Source: Cryptomeria japonica
Taxonomy: Eukaryota > Streptophyta > Pinopsida > Cupressales > Cupressaceae
Length of the DNA stretch: 64,000 nucleotides
Assembly: GCF_030272615.1 (NCBI RefSeq)
Contig: NC_081415.1
Location: forward strand, 264,773,925-264,837,924
Reading direction: 5' to 3'
Positions within the stretch are counted from its first letter, which is position 1; the number at the start of each line of letters is the position of its first letter. Below are positions 46,890 to 57,990 of this stretch, in pieces. Under the pieces are notes generated by a model, which saw nothing but the letters and a program-made list of their open reading frames with translations, was not told the origin of the DNA and did no database searches. The position numbers and the translations under genes were made by a program.

Positions 46890-48069
46890 AGTTGACTCTA
46901 AATTTTACCTTAAATGTGAACAACCTTATGGGAAATTCAGTGATGGGGGACCTATTGCGCAAAAATCACTGAATGACCTCCAAGTTTAAGAAGTCGGCTC
47001 TTCATTACAATTGGGAAGGAAAGGGGAAGGAGGAAAATTAAAGCAAAATGGTCTACACTATTTAGGCGATGCGCTAGAACATTTTGGAAAAGCATTAACA
47101 ACATATAAAACCTAGAAACATCTAGTTTTAAAGCCCATTCAACAATCTACATGCCCAGAACCATTCGAGAGAATAATCCAACACAACACCCATTCAACAT
47201 AAAATGATATTAACTATTCATTCAGCAGATAACAAGTCTCAAAACATAATTTAATCCATGAAGTCTCACAACAAATATCATAGAAGTTATGAACTTGAAA
47301 ACAACACAGAAGTCAATATATATTAAGCTTCAAATAAAACCATCACAAAGGCCATAGGCACAATATGATCTATCTATCATTCACTAAATTAAATCAACAT
47401 AAAGGCCTCTTCAAATGAGCCAAAGTCTAAAAAACTCTCTGAAAGTCTTAACCCCTAAAACAAGGAAAATGTAAGCATAAATAGAGCCCTCGGCTCAACT
47501 AACAGCTCACAGCATCAGCAACCTTCCAGCAACCACTTCTGACCAGAAAACCTATCATGACACCTCGCGAGATCATACCCAACAAAATCACCCCCGAAGT
47601 TGTTATTTCTATCATATCATGGCAACCTTCATACCTATCGAACAAAATCACCCCCGAAGTTGTTATTTCTATCATATCGTGGCGACCTCCATCCCTGCCC
47701 AACAAGAAAACCATGATGTAAACCGCATACTAACTCATGAACCACAATTGAAGGCGTGTGATAGCTCAGAGGACATCTAAAAATGAGCACAAAAACCAAC
47801 CAAATCGAGCAGCGCGGAGGCACCAAGTGTCCTTATCCTCGCATGATGAATGGTGGGGCTGAGAGGAGTGCCTTGTCATAAAAACCCAAGCCACACGACA
47901 ACTCCACATTCCCCCAAACTCTGAATGGGAAAAGTGAGCAATCAGAAGCAATGCTGAGACGACACCTGGCTCATGCATTTTGTATGAGGAGCATAGCTAG
48001 AAAATCAAAAGGAACGAGCACCACTCGTTCAAAATGCCGCCTACGGATGACTCTGAAATAATGTTAATA
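46890..48069 (-). repeat. Right LTR of element G
   Basis: About 1.18 kb, matching the left LTR. The outer end CA has become TA (48068-48069). It is 56 bp longer, because a 60-bp block is repeated in tandem (47581-47640 and 47641-47700). Confidence 0.92.
47581..47700 (+). repeat. 60-bp tandem duplication inside the right LTR of G
   Basis: Both units start AACAAAATCACCCCCGAAGT; the second differs at a few bases. The left LTR has only one copy (near 34753), so the duplication arose after insertion. Confidence 0.93.
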
Positions 48070-48074
48070 GTACC

Positions 48075-49127
48075 TTAAGAGATAAAACTTCAAAATGGTT
48101 TTGATCCTTTCCTCCTTATTCGATTGATTCTTTTCAAAAATTAATTGATTTATTTGTTGAATATTTTCAAAATAATACTGGTCCACAAATTACTTTGACT
48201 AACTTGGCACATTGTAAACAAGGTGTCGAGGAAAAAGTGATTGATTTCATTGGTATATATGAACATTTGCATTCATAAATTGCTTATCATGTACCTGATG
48301 GTGATGTTCAAATAATTTTCATTAATAATTTACAAAAAAACATTATAGACAAGATTTTGCTTTTTGATTATGCATCTTTCACACAATTGTGCACAACACT
48401 TCATAATTATCAGCTTCAAGTAAGTCAATATGAACCCTCTTCAGCATTGACTTCGATTGATAAGAATGAAGATTCTCATTTAAGAATTAAAAAATTTATA
48501 AAACAAAACAAGAAATTCATCAAATATCAATACCAAAAAATCTTCAAATCATATTGATTCTCAGGTGGTAGCTAAAGTCCCCGTTGTAGATCACTTTTCC
48601 TCAAAATTTAGACATTGCAACTTCACTCCTCTTTCTGAATCATTGTGTAGCATCATTCTTAAATTAATTAATTCTAATGTGATGAAGATTCCTCCTTTTC
48701 ATCCCATAGATACTTCCAAGCCTTTGCCACCTTCTTTTGATCTTAAAGCCTATTGTCAATTCCATTGTCAAAATGGCCATCATACTAATAAGCACATTAG
48801 ATTGAAGCATGAAATTCAAGATCTTATTAATTTTAATACTATAGTAGTGGATGGCGTGAATGATAAAGGAAAAAAATATGTGGCACCTCCTAATCAAAAT
48901 TTATAAATCTTTAACAATCCTATGCCTTCTCACTCTATCAATCTTGTTAAGCACAATGATAGAGACTTTATAGCTATTAATGATATATTTACTGAAGTCA
49001 ACAACAATGTTTTGAACTTTATTGAGAAAGATAAGCCTGAGTGTGACCCTTGCATTACCTTTGACTCAAGAGATATCATTGAAGAACCTAATGGACCATT
49101 ATACATTATTGCGAAGATTAAATGAAA
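48075..49127 (+). pseudogene. Element C gag, C-terminal part
   Basis: Continues gag after element G with LRDKTSKWF, then FVEYFQNNTG and a segment LLFDYASFTQLCTTL. The part 48565-48906 ends in YCQFHCQNGHHTNKHIRLK (C-x2-H type), similar in form to the zinc-binding end of large Gypsy gags. Stops at 48275, 48557 and 48904 interrupt it. No initiation in its own right is expected. Confidence 0.75.
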
Positions 49128-49880
49128 GGTCTCACATGGAGTGCTCATTGATCCATTATGTATGGTGAATGTTATCATGAAATATTATCTCTATACACAA
49201 AAATTTCATCAATATAAATAAGATAAGTATGATGTTGTGGCTAGGGTGCATGATGGATTTACTTGTCCCACTATAGGCTCCATCACCCTTCCCCCATAAG
49301 TTGGTACTAGGTGCATGTATGTTACCATTTCTATTATCCTTACCTTGGACCAATTTTGTGTTAAGTTGGAAATCCCTTGGCTTGATTCCATGAAAGCTAT
49401 CCATTATACTATTCATAATTTTTTTAAGTTCCCTCACAATGGGCAAGTTATATTGATCAATCATAGTCTTTGTCAGCCCTTAGCTAGTTGTGGAAACTTC
49501 ACCCTTTGAAACCTCAACCTTTGAAACCTCATCAAGATGTCCTTTTCCTATCCTATCAAAACTACAAATCTAATAAAATATCGGTAATAAGTAAACCTAA
49601 TGATTCTTCATTTATGGATATGGACATTCTGCATCTGCATCCTAGACCTATACTCCTTCCTACTCCTTCTATTCCTCCTAGATATGTTGTGGTTCCACCT
49701 CCCAAACACTATAAAGGGAAAAGAGAGAAGCACCCAATATCTTGTATCTCTCAACCTAGCACGGTTTCTTTCATTCCTCCTTCCACAAAGGAAGAAAATA
49801 AACCTATGTTGAGTAATCCTCAACCTTCATCCACACAAGCTTTGAGTCATAACAAGAGAAATTGTAGTGCAAAATAACAC
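49128..49880 (+). pseudogene. Element C protease-like region and Pro-rich tail
   Basis: VSHGVLIDPLCMVNVI lies where the aspartic protease active site should be; the D-S/T-G triplet reads IDPLC, so the site is gone. TLDQFCVKLEIPWLDSM and KFPHNGQVI follow, as in Tat/Ogre-like proteases. A Pro/Ser-rich tail (49488-49877) with PSIPPRYVVVPPPKHYKGK follows. Reading-frame breaks are frequent. No RT follows. Confidence 0.65.
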
Positions 49881-50123
49881 CAACAATGATTTCATGCCAA
49901 GGATCATGAGCTTTCTTCCCAAAGTGTTTCCTCCCCTAAGTGGGCGAATTTGACTAAATCCCATTTTTTAAACATTTTCCTAATCTTAGGGAGGAGCTTT
50001 ATCTTGATCACCCTCATCAAAAATTAAAACTATCTATTAAAAATGATTTTTCCTCTTCATCTATTCCACATGTGAGATCTACTATTGTGATAATTTGGAT
50101 GATTATTATGATAATTTAATGAT

Positions 50124-50312
50124 GTGGATACTAATGATTTTGATGGTATGTTTGAAGTTGAGATTAATCATGAATTATCTTCAAGGTTTTCAAAAGCTTT
50201 AATCTTAGCTCCTAGTGATACACATAGTGATTTATCATTAGAGCATGGTCCTTGTTTGACATTAGTGATAGCTCCATCTATTGTACTACCACCTCTAAAT
50301 GATGTTAAGTAA
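50124..50312 (+). pseudogene. Last coding trace of element C
   Basis: A short acidic open stretch (MDTNDFDGMFEVEIN) in the place where the acidic linker before RT is found in other Gypsy elements here. It ends at 50312 with no RT beyond. Confidence 0.35.
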
Positions 50313-51460
50313 GATTGGGAGGCAGATGATTTGCAAGACTAGCTTCACTCATGCAATAGATTATTTAGTGTGTTTGATTGCATATAATGTTTTCCCCATA
50401 ATGTGATGCTTGGCATGTCTTTGTGTTTTTTTAATCTCTCTTTGGATGAACCTTGTTGCCCCATTGTTGCAAAGCAACAAAGGGACCAAACCTGTTGTGA
50501 CATTCATCTATTTCTATCTCACTTCTTCTTTTGTGTTGTCTACTTGGGAATGATGCAAAGTGTTGAGATCTCTTTTTGGTCTCTTCCATGTTGACCCAAA
50601 AATACTTGTGTTGTTCATCATATGTGTTCTTCTTCCATTGTGCTCAGTTCCACTACCTTTGGGGGTTGAGGTCAATTCATCACAATCACAATCACAATTA
50701 AAATTGATATACATTATTTATTTGATACACATATTCACTCCAAATAGTGGATCTCTTATGTTATCTCTCTTTGTGTCTTGTGAATCATCACCTTTGATTT
50801 TCCCATGCTTGGGGGTATTTCATTGTTGCAATGTGCTTTTTTTTTTCAATGCAAGTTTTCTACCTTAAATCAATTGTTCGCAAGAAGGCATACACAATCA
50901 CTTCAATATGGGGCATACACTTTGCTCTATACTAAACTTTGTGCACACACCACAAGGTTTGGTTTGTGTACTTTGATCATACATCATGATATGTTGGTGC
51001 AAGCTACAACACCCATTTTGTATTCAATTTTTGTTCAAATTACTTTTCAAGATGAGGCTTTGTTTTGTAATCTTTGTGCTTGAGTTTTTGTTGGATTATT
51101 TAGCAAACCATGGTTTTTCTTTGTAATCTCCCTTTCTACTAGCATGACTCATAGTAAGAAACTCCTTACTAGACCAAGTAGTTCTGTTTCTTCTCTTTCT
51201 CTCTCTCTTCTCATATGGCTCATAGTAAGTAGCTCCTTACTAGACCAAGAAGACATGTATCTTCTTCTTTCTTGCATGCTCTATCTATTTAATCATTATT
51301 GCTCCTTTTATCTTTATGTTTCAGACATATAGGATCATAAGTCCCTAGGGGCTTGGTGTTTCTTTTCTTTTTAATATCTTGATAAAAGTATTTCGATTCT
51401 ATCCTATACTTTATTGAGAGTATGAGCATAAGGTCATACCCCTCTAAAGTAGGGGCTAAA
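50313..51460. other. Element C 3' non-coding part with polypurine tract
   Basis: About 1.15 kb without convincing coding sequence. A near-duplicate phrase occurs at about 51143-51185 and 51218-51252 (CATAGTAAG...CTCCTTACTAGACCAAG). The purine-rich AAAGTAGGGGCTAAA (51446-51460) abuts the LTR. Confidence 0.7.
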
Positions 51461-52760
51461 TGTAGTGTCGTAAATTGTATCCTCATATAATTTCATTCTC
51501 ACTTGAGTCTCACCTTGGTGTTTTTCTTTCTTTGCCCTGATTATGCTTGATTCTACTCAAACAAGTGTGAGATTTGAGGTCTCTACTCTCTTTTCTTAAT
51601 TCTTGACATTGTCCCAGTCTAGAAGGACTAGAATAGGGCACCTAGAATCCTATTCATCTTGTATTTGGGTGGTAGGCGCCATAGTATAGGCAATAGGGGG
51701 CCCAAATTTGAACCCTCTAATGGTTAGAGAAAGTTGAGCGAGAAAGAATACCCAAGGGAAACCTCCTTTGTATTTTTCAACACTTTTTGTGAGGTTGAGT
51801 ATAAAATCAAGTCTTATCCCCTTATTTGAAACATCTCTCATAAAGGAATACATGTTACATCAAGCAATTCCAGTGAGCAAGCAATGAAGGATCATCAAGG
51901 CAATGAAGGAGAGATCATGTATTCATATTTTCAATAATTCAAGATGGAATTCATGATAAATTTGACATGAGTTTCCACCTAACAACATCAAATTTTCATG
52001 AAGACTTCAAGATATGAAAATTCATAAGGAAGGATGTATCATTTCAATTCAACATTTCATTTTAGATATAGCCTCTTCTCTACAAGTATAAATTCTCTTT
52101 TCTATCATTTCTTCATTATAGGGTTAATTCCAAACCTAGGGTTTGACCTAGGAAAACCCCTATCAAATCAACACTATTTTTCCTCTCTTGTATTTGTATG
52201 TTTCAAGTTTAGCGAAGAAGGACTATAGATTCAAAAACAGTTGACCGAGACAAAGAGATCTAGACTTTAAAGAAGCAAAAAACCCTACAAGTTTCAAACA
52301 AGTCTGAAGCATCTGACACTTTTTCTAACAAAATTTTATGAAAATATTCCAAGTGACATTCCAATCTTGAATCTATTCATAGCATCTACATCAAATACCT
52401 TCAAGACTAGGATGCCTAGCCACATAGTCCAATAGTTTTAGGCTCAAATTACCGACATGGGTTCCTCTCTGATTCCCATTTCTATATTTGTTCTCAGAGT
52501 CTGCATATCTATTATGTAGTTTAGTGTTTATGTTGATTACTTCCAATTTTACATCATTAACCCTAGTTCTTGCTTATCATCATTCTATCTTATCCAATTG
52601 CATCTACACTTAGCAAGTAAACAATCCAACCCATTGTGCCCCTCTCCCAAGCATTTGTAGTTGGGCCTATTGGTTGTTTCCCAAATGTATGTTAATGTTA
52701 ATGGGTTTAATTCCTAGTTCTCATGTTTAGACTAGTGAAACCCATTTTCACACATTTGCA
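51461..52760 (+). repeat. Right LTR of element C
   Basis: 1,300 bp, starting TGTAGTGTCGTAAATTG and ending CACACATTTGCA. It is preceded by a polypurine tract, and its 3' half is repeated at 32137-32772. Confidence 0.88.
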
Positions 52761-54239
52761 GGCTCTATAGTACCATCATTAATTATAATTATCAAGTAAG
52801 ATCTCAAGTTTGAAGAAAAAAGAAAAAGGAAATAAAATATGCTCTCCCTCTTTATCAATATTAACATCATACTTCATAGATGACTCAAAATAAAATAAAA
52901 ATAATTAATTTTCTCAACAACCAAGTTTCCTTCCTTTATTTCAATGAATAATTTTGTTTAATTTTAATGACAAGTTATTTACCAAATTCTTTATTTGATA
53001 GATTTCATGTTATTCTTCTCAAAAATATTAGAAGGATGGAATTAGAAATAAAAATGAATATGGTTCCTTGAGCCTTACTTTTGAGCTTCTTCTAGACTTC
53101 ATTTGATAGCTTAGTAGTCTTTTTTTTTTTCAAAACTCACCATTGATCTCTTTCTCCCTAGAGATCCTTCATTTTTAGTTTCCACAAATTATACCTATAG
53201 TTATTTAAATTTTCAATCTCCTAATAGTATTTTGTCACTATGATTTTATAATCACACTTAAATATGCAATACCATGATTTGATCAAATACTCATTCTCTA
53301 ACCACAAAAATTTCACAAGATTGTAAGAAATATGTCTCTCTTTAAAATCAAATTCTTTGATACCAAATGCTGACAATATAGTGACATTATTAACAATTAA
53401 CTGTTTTAATTTGATTTAATTATAAAAATAAAATAATTAACAATAGATGCATATACAAAATCAACAAACCATATGAAAACTAGATATATGTGGAGAAACC
53501 TTTGTGATAAAAACACTACCATAAAATTGACCCAAGCCTATATTAATACCAATAAAATAGCACACCAATGCAATCCATTTATCCCTTTAACTAACAATAA
53601 TCCAACAAGATAGTAATATGTACAAAATAACTTTATGAACTTCTCTTCACTGCCTCCATTTTATAGGAAATTCAAGAACAAGAAACCACAAAGGGTTATT
53701 GAAAACTAAGAGTCAAAACCATGACTCGCTAGAAAAAGCCAACTACCACATAGTTATTGTAAGGCTACTAAAAATAGAGATTAAATTCTCTTAAACCTCA
53801 TTTATGTGTCATTGATCCTATCATAATCATCATATTAACCAATTTCTCAATGTAGGCTCTCCATGAGAGCAACCAATGTCTTTTCATTATACTTGAAGAT
53901 CTTCAATGACTATAAAATTTACATTATTCCAGGAAATCTTCATATTCAATGTATTATTTTGGAGGATAAATAATGTCCGCACCCTCACATAGGCATCTCA
54001 TTTTTTGCACTCCAGGAAATAGATTTTGGTACTTAATGTTTGTTTTCCTAGAATGTAAATTATGATCAATAATTGGAACCCAATATTTAAAATTAAATTA
54101 GCATTATTTAATATATTATATTTGTTTTCATAATGTTTATCTGATCCTAGATTAGACCACACCAATGGTCTAGTCCTCTTAGTGTGGTTTTATCCACTAC
54201 TCGTCTAATCTTTAGTATTGGTCAATGCACTTGTGACTG
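52761..54239. other. AT-rich intergenic sequence
   Basis: No coding region, RNA gene or repeat end that I can support. Confidence 0.5.
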
Positions 54240-56635
54240 TAAAGATTGATGATTATGATAAGGAAACTTTGAGAAACTACTAGTGTGCAAAGGGAAAATG
54301 TGAAATTTCCTCCATGTTGCTTGTGGAGAATACTGAAAACATATCAAGAATGAATGCAAGCTCGTAGTCTCTATCTAATGTATTATGAATGGAATCTAAT
54401 TATTTGATTTGTGATTTCTTTCAAATGAGCTAGGGCTTGTATCTAACTACAAGATACTTGGTGTTCGATTTGAAGTGTTTTGGCATACAAACCGATGAGT
54501 AATGATCATATTACATGAAAGAGTTAACTTAAGAAAGTAGAAAACTAATTTTAAATAAGGTGGAATAGACTATATGGATGACCATATCTAGAGGATATAT
54601 TTCCAACCACAAGCAAACACACATGCAATGACAAAAACCTACAAAGATAGATTGATCTTGTTGTACAATAATGAATATATTTGCATCCATAATCTAATAC
54701 ATTGAAAAAAATGTATAGAGATAGATTGACATTGTTCTATAGCTATATATTAAGTTAGGCATAGGTTACATTTAGTATTAGGATTATTATGCACGTAAAA
54801 GAAGGAAAATTAAACATAGTTACATTGTATTTATGATAAGGATAGGCGTGCACTTCTTACTCTACAAAATTGCATTTTAAAATGGTGGATTGGTATGAGT
54901 TGTTTTCTTAAACATATTCATTATATTTTATAATCATACAATGGATTTCATCATGTATTTACAAAAGATTATAGCATGATTAATCCTTCTTATATTCTTG
55001 TTATAGAGCTGCAATTTGCTAGCCATATCATTGCTCATGTGATCTTCATACAAAAGATATGCATCATGATCAAAATCATCTTGCTCATTAAGGTTTACAT
55101 ATTTTTTCAAAAAAAAAGTACAAGAGGAGTTTCAAAAAGATCCATAGCAACCAAAACTTTAAACCTAGGGCTACACCTAATGGGAAGGTGAAATCCTAGA
55201 AGATGTTTCGGCATACGATCCTAATATATGATTGAACAAAGATAAAACAATTAAAGAAAACAAATTTTAGATCCAAGAGAAAGGTTGTAAGAGATTTAGA
55301 AATTAGATTATAGCTTAAGAAGGTTAACCCTAGGGAAAAGCACTTGATGAGATAAAGAATTTGAAACTATCAAATTATAGGGAAATAAAGTAATCCTATG
55401 ATTATTTTAGAGTCTAATTAATTGATCCAAAATGTAATAAATAATTTAACCAAACCTAAATTAAGAACCAAGATTGTAAATGCAATTGAAAGTTAGAGCG
55501 TTGGAGTAAGTTAGATCTATTATTTGAATTTGGTAGGAGGGGTGGCTTATTTTATGTACTCTATGTTTGACAACTAGAATCAAACTTTTGAAATTGAATT
55601 AGGATTATTTTGATTGTTATAGATTTGTATTGGGAATGCCTATTATGGTCTTGAATTGGATTGCATTTGTATTTAAGTTCTTATGGTGTGGTATTGCCTT
55701 CTACTCTTCTACTCTTTGATACTAATGTTCTTGTGTATCTAAAGATGGTGATGCTTAGAAGTACCATGGGGAGAGTACTAGTGTGTAGAGGGGAAGTGTG
55801 GAATTTCCTTGTTAACTAAGAATATTTAATTTATGAGAAGTAGAAATGAACGTTTCCTAAATAATAAGTTGATTGTGTAGTGCATGCATATGTAGTTGTT
55901 GATGTAAGCTCTTAATCTTCATATGATGTAGCTTAGATGAAATATAATACTTTGATATGTTGATGCTTACTATATGGCAAGTCTTACCTTAAACAAAAGA
56001 TCCTTGGTACTTAATTCAAAATGTTTTGGCATGCAAGCTAGTTGATAATGGCCCTATTCTACCAAAAAGGTCAACCAAGAAGAGAACAAAACTAATTTTG
56101 CATAGGGAGGACTAGTCTATTTGGATGATCCTTAAGAGAAGATTTACACCCACAATCCAATACGTGGTGATAGAAACTTATAGGGCCAAAATGATCTTTC
56201 TCTATAGTAATGAATTAAGCATAACATAAGTTACAATTTACAATTATGCTAAATTTAATATTAGAATCAATTTATAGGTAAAACGAAATGACAAATTAAA
56301 TATTAAAATATTATTTTTGTTAAAAAAATATGAGTATAAGACAAGAAACTAAAAAGACAAAGTGTGCAGTTTTCTCCACTACAAAACTTAAAATTTAAAA
56401 ATAATAGATTTCTATTGGCTAATTATTTAACCATATTCATTGTATTTTTAAAGGAGTAAAATGACTAAAATGTAAAATATTGTTTTTGTTAAAAGAAGTA
56501 TGAGTGTAAGAGAAGGAACTAAAAAGACAAGGTGCGTACTTTATCCTCTGTGCAAGATTTAAAATTTAAAAATAGTGGTTAATTCTTTAACCATATTCAT
56601 GGTATTTTCAAAGAGGTAGAGTGACTCAAGTGTGG
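54240..56635 (+). repeat. Diverged repeats R1, R2 and R3 upstream of the lipid-transfer-like gene
   Basis: R1 (54240-54960) and R2 (55690-56450) share a series of phrases in the same order: CTAGTGTG..., AATTTCCT..., AAGTGTTTTGGCATACAA versus AATGTTTTGGCATGCAA, AAAACTAATTTT, TTTGGATGA and ACCATATTCATTGTATTTT. R3 (56455-56635) repeats only the last part of R2 (AGTATGAG...AAGACAAGGTG...TTTAACCATATTCATGGTATTTTCA). Identity is moderate with small insertions. Confidence 0.65.
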
Positions 56636-56871
56636 TAGAATTGAACCATGTGAAATGTCTTAGGTGCTTGATGGTTTGTTATACTTATTATCTGTTAGCT
56701 ACACATCTCATCTCTGTTTCTCCATAGAATCCATTGAATTTTGCATGAATTGAATAATTTAATACCCATATAAAGCAAAGAGGTTGGGGCCAAGGAGCAT
56801 GACGGTGCTCAAACATATTGTTTATAAGAAACAGTTAACTCACACAATCTGTATTGTCTTTGAAATGAAGG
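56636..56871. other. Proximal upstream region of the lipid-transfer-like gene
   Basis: AT-rich region between the repeats and the TATA box. I see no further element I would name. Confidence 0.4.
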
Positions 56872-56881
56872 CTATATAAAG
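56872..56881 (+). promoter_or_regulatory. TATA box
   Basis: CTATATAAAG lies about 110 bp before the ATG. A start of transcription about 30 bp downstream (near 56905) would give a 5' leader of about 80 bases. Confidence 0.75.
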
Positions 56882-56982
56882 AGGAAGGCAGAGTGCTAAG
56901 TGACAACACTCACTGCATAGCATAACATTGCATTCATTGCCTTGCACCATCTAGTCTGTTTTCTAATTCTCTCTTGAAAAAA

Positions 56983-57273
56983 ATGGGGAAAAGTTTCGTG
57001 GCATTGGTTGTAGCCATGATGGTGGTGGTGATGATCCACAGTGCAGAGGGAGCAGGAACTGATTGTGCAGCTAAAGCAATTGAGTTGGGGCCATGTCTGC
57101 CAGCAGTGGGAATGAACCCACAAGACCCAACTCCTGAATGCTGTGCTGCTCTCAAAAATGCAGATGTTGACTGCATCTGCAGCACTGTTGAAGCCACCTT
57201 CAGACTGCCTTCTGAGTGCAATGTTCCCCCTGCTCAATGTACTATTCCAGAAAACCTTTTCAAATTTTCTTGA
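56983..57273 (+). CDS. Small secreted eight-cysteine lipid-transfer-like protein
   Basis: A 96-residue protein starting at ATG 56983 (an in-frame TTG at 56974 is not a plausible start). Residues 1-24 are a signal peptide: MGKSF, a hydrophobic run to about 19, then a cleavage site after AEG near 23. The mature part has eight cysteines at 28, 38, 53, 54, 64, 66, 79 and 86, giving C-x9-C-x14-CC-x9-CxC-x12-C-x6-C. This is the pattern of the plant nsLTP/prolamin fold, held by four disulphides and usually binding lipids outside the cell. The x12 gap between CxC and the seventh cysteine is much shorter than in classic type 1 and 2 nsLTPs; anther- or cone-type small LTP-like proteins are an alternative. 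A TATA box precedes it and polyadenylation signals follow (57392-57397, 57824-57829). It has no stops, unlike everything around it, and is the best candidate host gene. Confidence 0.88.
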   Translation: MGKSFVALVVAMMVVVMIHSAEGAGTDCAAKAIELGPCLPAVGMNPQDPTPECCAALKNADVDCICSTVEATFRLPSECNVPPAQCTIPENLFKFS

Positions 57274-57391
57274 ATGTTCTATTGGCTTGAATAATCTATA
57301 TTTCATGTTCTTATGTATTTCTATTGTCTTGAATGATCTATATTTAGATAGTATAAACTTTCCACAGTTCATTAGTGGATCCAAGTTTTTG

Positions 57392-57397
57392 AATAAA
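57392..57397 (+). terminator. Possible polyadenylation signal of the lipid-transfer-like gene
   Basis: AATAAA about 120 bp after the stop codon. Further AATAAA copies at 57824-57829 and 57834-57839 follow a splice-acceptor-like TGCAG at 57688-57692, so a 3' UTR intron cannot be excluded. Confidence 0.45.
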
Positions 57398-57413
57398 ACT
57401 TGTGTATTTTTTT

Positions 57414-57449
57414 CCGACGTTTCGAATCATTTCAGTGATTCATCATCAG
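57414..57449 (-). ncRNA. Hammerhead-ribozyme-like core of Penelope type
   Basis: On the minus strand: CTGATGA (57449-57443), one extra T, a stem of GAATCA with TGATTC around the loop CTGAAA, then GAAA (57423-57420) and CGTCGG. CTGATGA - stem II - GAAACGTC is the conserved core of hammerhead ribozymes carried by Penelope-like retroelements. Stem III would be only the palindrome ACGT, as in the minimal forms that need a dimer, and stem I is poorly paired. It is therefore probably a relic. No Penelope RT is seen nearby. Confidence 0.6.
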
Positions 57450-57450
57450 A

Positions 57451-57655
57451 AAGACGTAAAGTTATTGAGAGTGATTCAAAACATTGAAAAAAAAATACAC
57501 AGTTCTTATCTAAAAGCTTTGCATATTTCATGTTCTTATTTATTTCTTTTATCACCCAAAAGACTCAAAGTTATTGAGAGATTTAAAACGTTGAAATAAA
57601 AATACACAGTTCTTATCCAAAAGCTTGGATATTTCATGTTTCTTATTTATTTATT
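57451..57655 (+). repeat. Tandem pair of about 100-bp units
   Basis: Unit 1 about 57451-57550 and unit 2 about 57559-57655. Both contain AAAGTTATTGAGAG, a TACACAGTTCTTATC phrase, AAAAGCTT and ATATTTCATGTT. It begins directly beside the hammerhead-like core and may be part of the same element. Confidence 0.8.
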
Positions 57656-57990
57656 TTGGCTTGAATGATGTAACTTGTGGGTATAAATGCAGGTTCTTGA
57701 GGGTGATACTGGAGCTTCTGTACTTGCAGAGTCCATTTCTATCTGATGATGGTTATCCTGAATAAATTGATGATATCTACTTGAGCTGTAGGTTTAGAGC
57801 ATTTGACTCCAAACCCCATTTTAAATAAAACTCAATAAAACATGAATCTCATTTTGCCATGTAAGGACAGTCATGATTTTGCTTTCCGTATATATGATTC
57901 TGTTTATTTTGTTTTGATGTTACTTGGTATTTATTACTCTGGGTGTTGATCATGAATCAGAATCAGAAGGTTTTAAACATGTGAATGTAT

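Larger units (their letters stand above)
34056..48069 (-). mobile_element. Element G: large Tat-like Ty3/Gypsy element with extra ORFs
   Basis: LTRs at 34056-35179 and 46890-48069 enclose 11.7 kb. Minus-strand gag, protease, archaeal-type RNase H, RT, a Gypsy RNase H trace and integrase run from 46875 down to 40909. An antisense ORF (39920-40663) and a long sense ORF X2 (about 35290-39178) follow. Target duplication: ATACG at 34051-34055 and GTACC at 48070-48074; the gag frame of element C predicts ATACC, so each side has one later change. The strand given is that of gag-pol. LTR-edge signals are ambiguous and partly suggest the plus strand. Confidence 0.88.
32137..52760 (+). mobile_element. 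Element C: Gypsy-like gag-protease element without RT
   Basis: A plus-strand element with a left LTR fragment (32137-32772), gag (about 33120-34055, resuming at 48075), a protease-like region (to about 49500), a non-coding 3' part, a polypurine tract and a complete right LTR (51461-52760). Element G sits inside its gag (34056-48069), and the gag frame continues across that insertion. I find no RT, RNase H or integrase between protease and LTR, so it looks non-autonomous or internally deleted. Confidence 0.82.

Noticed and set aside
54976-55191. Open frame in the intergenic AT-rich region
   Set aside because: Ile/Lys-rich from base composition, with no motif or flanking signals.
56974-56982. 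Earlier start of the lipid-transfer-like protein at 56974
   Set aside because: The codon there is TTG, not ATG; the ATG at 56983 gives a normal signal peptide.
57688-57760. A second exon of the lipid-transfer-like gene
   Set aside because: TGCAG looks like a splice acceptor, but I cannot find a matching donor near the stop codon, and the first exon already has all eight cysteines.
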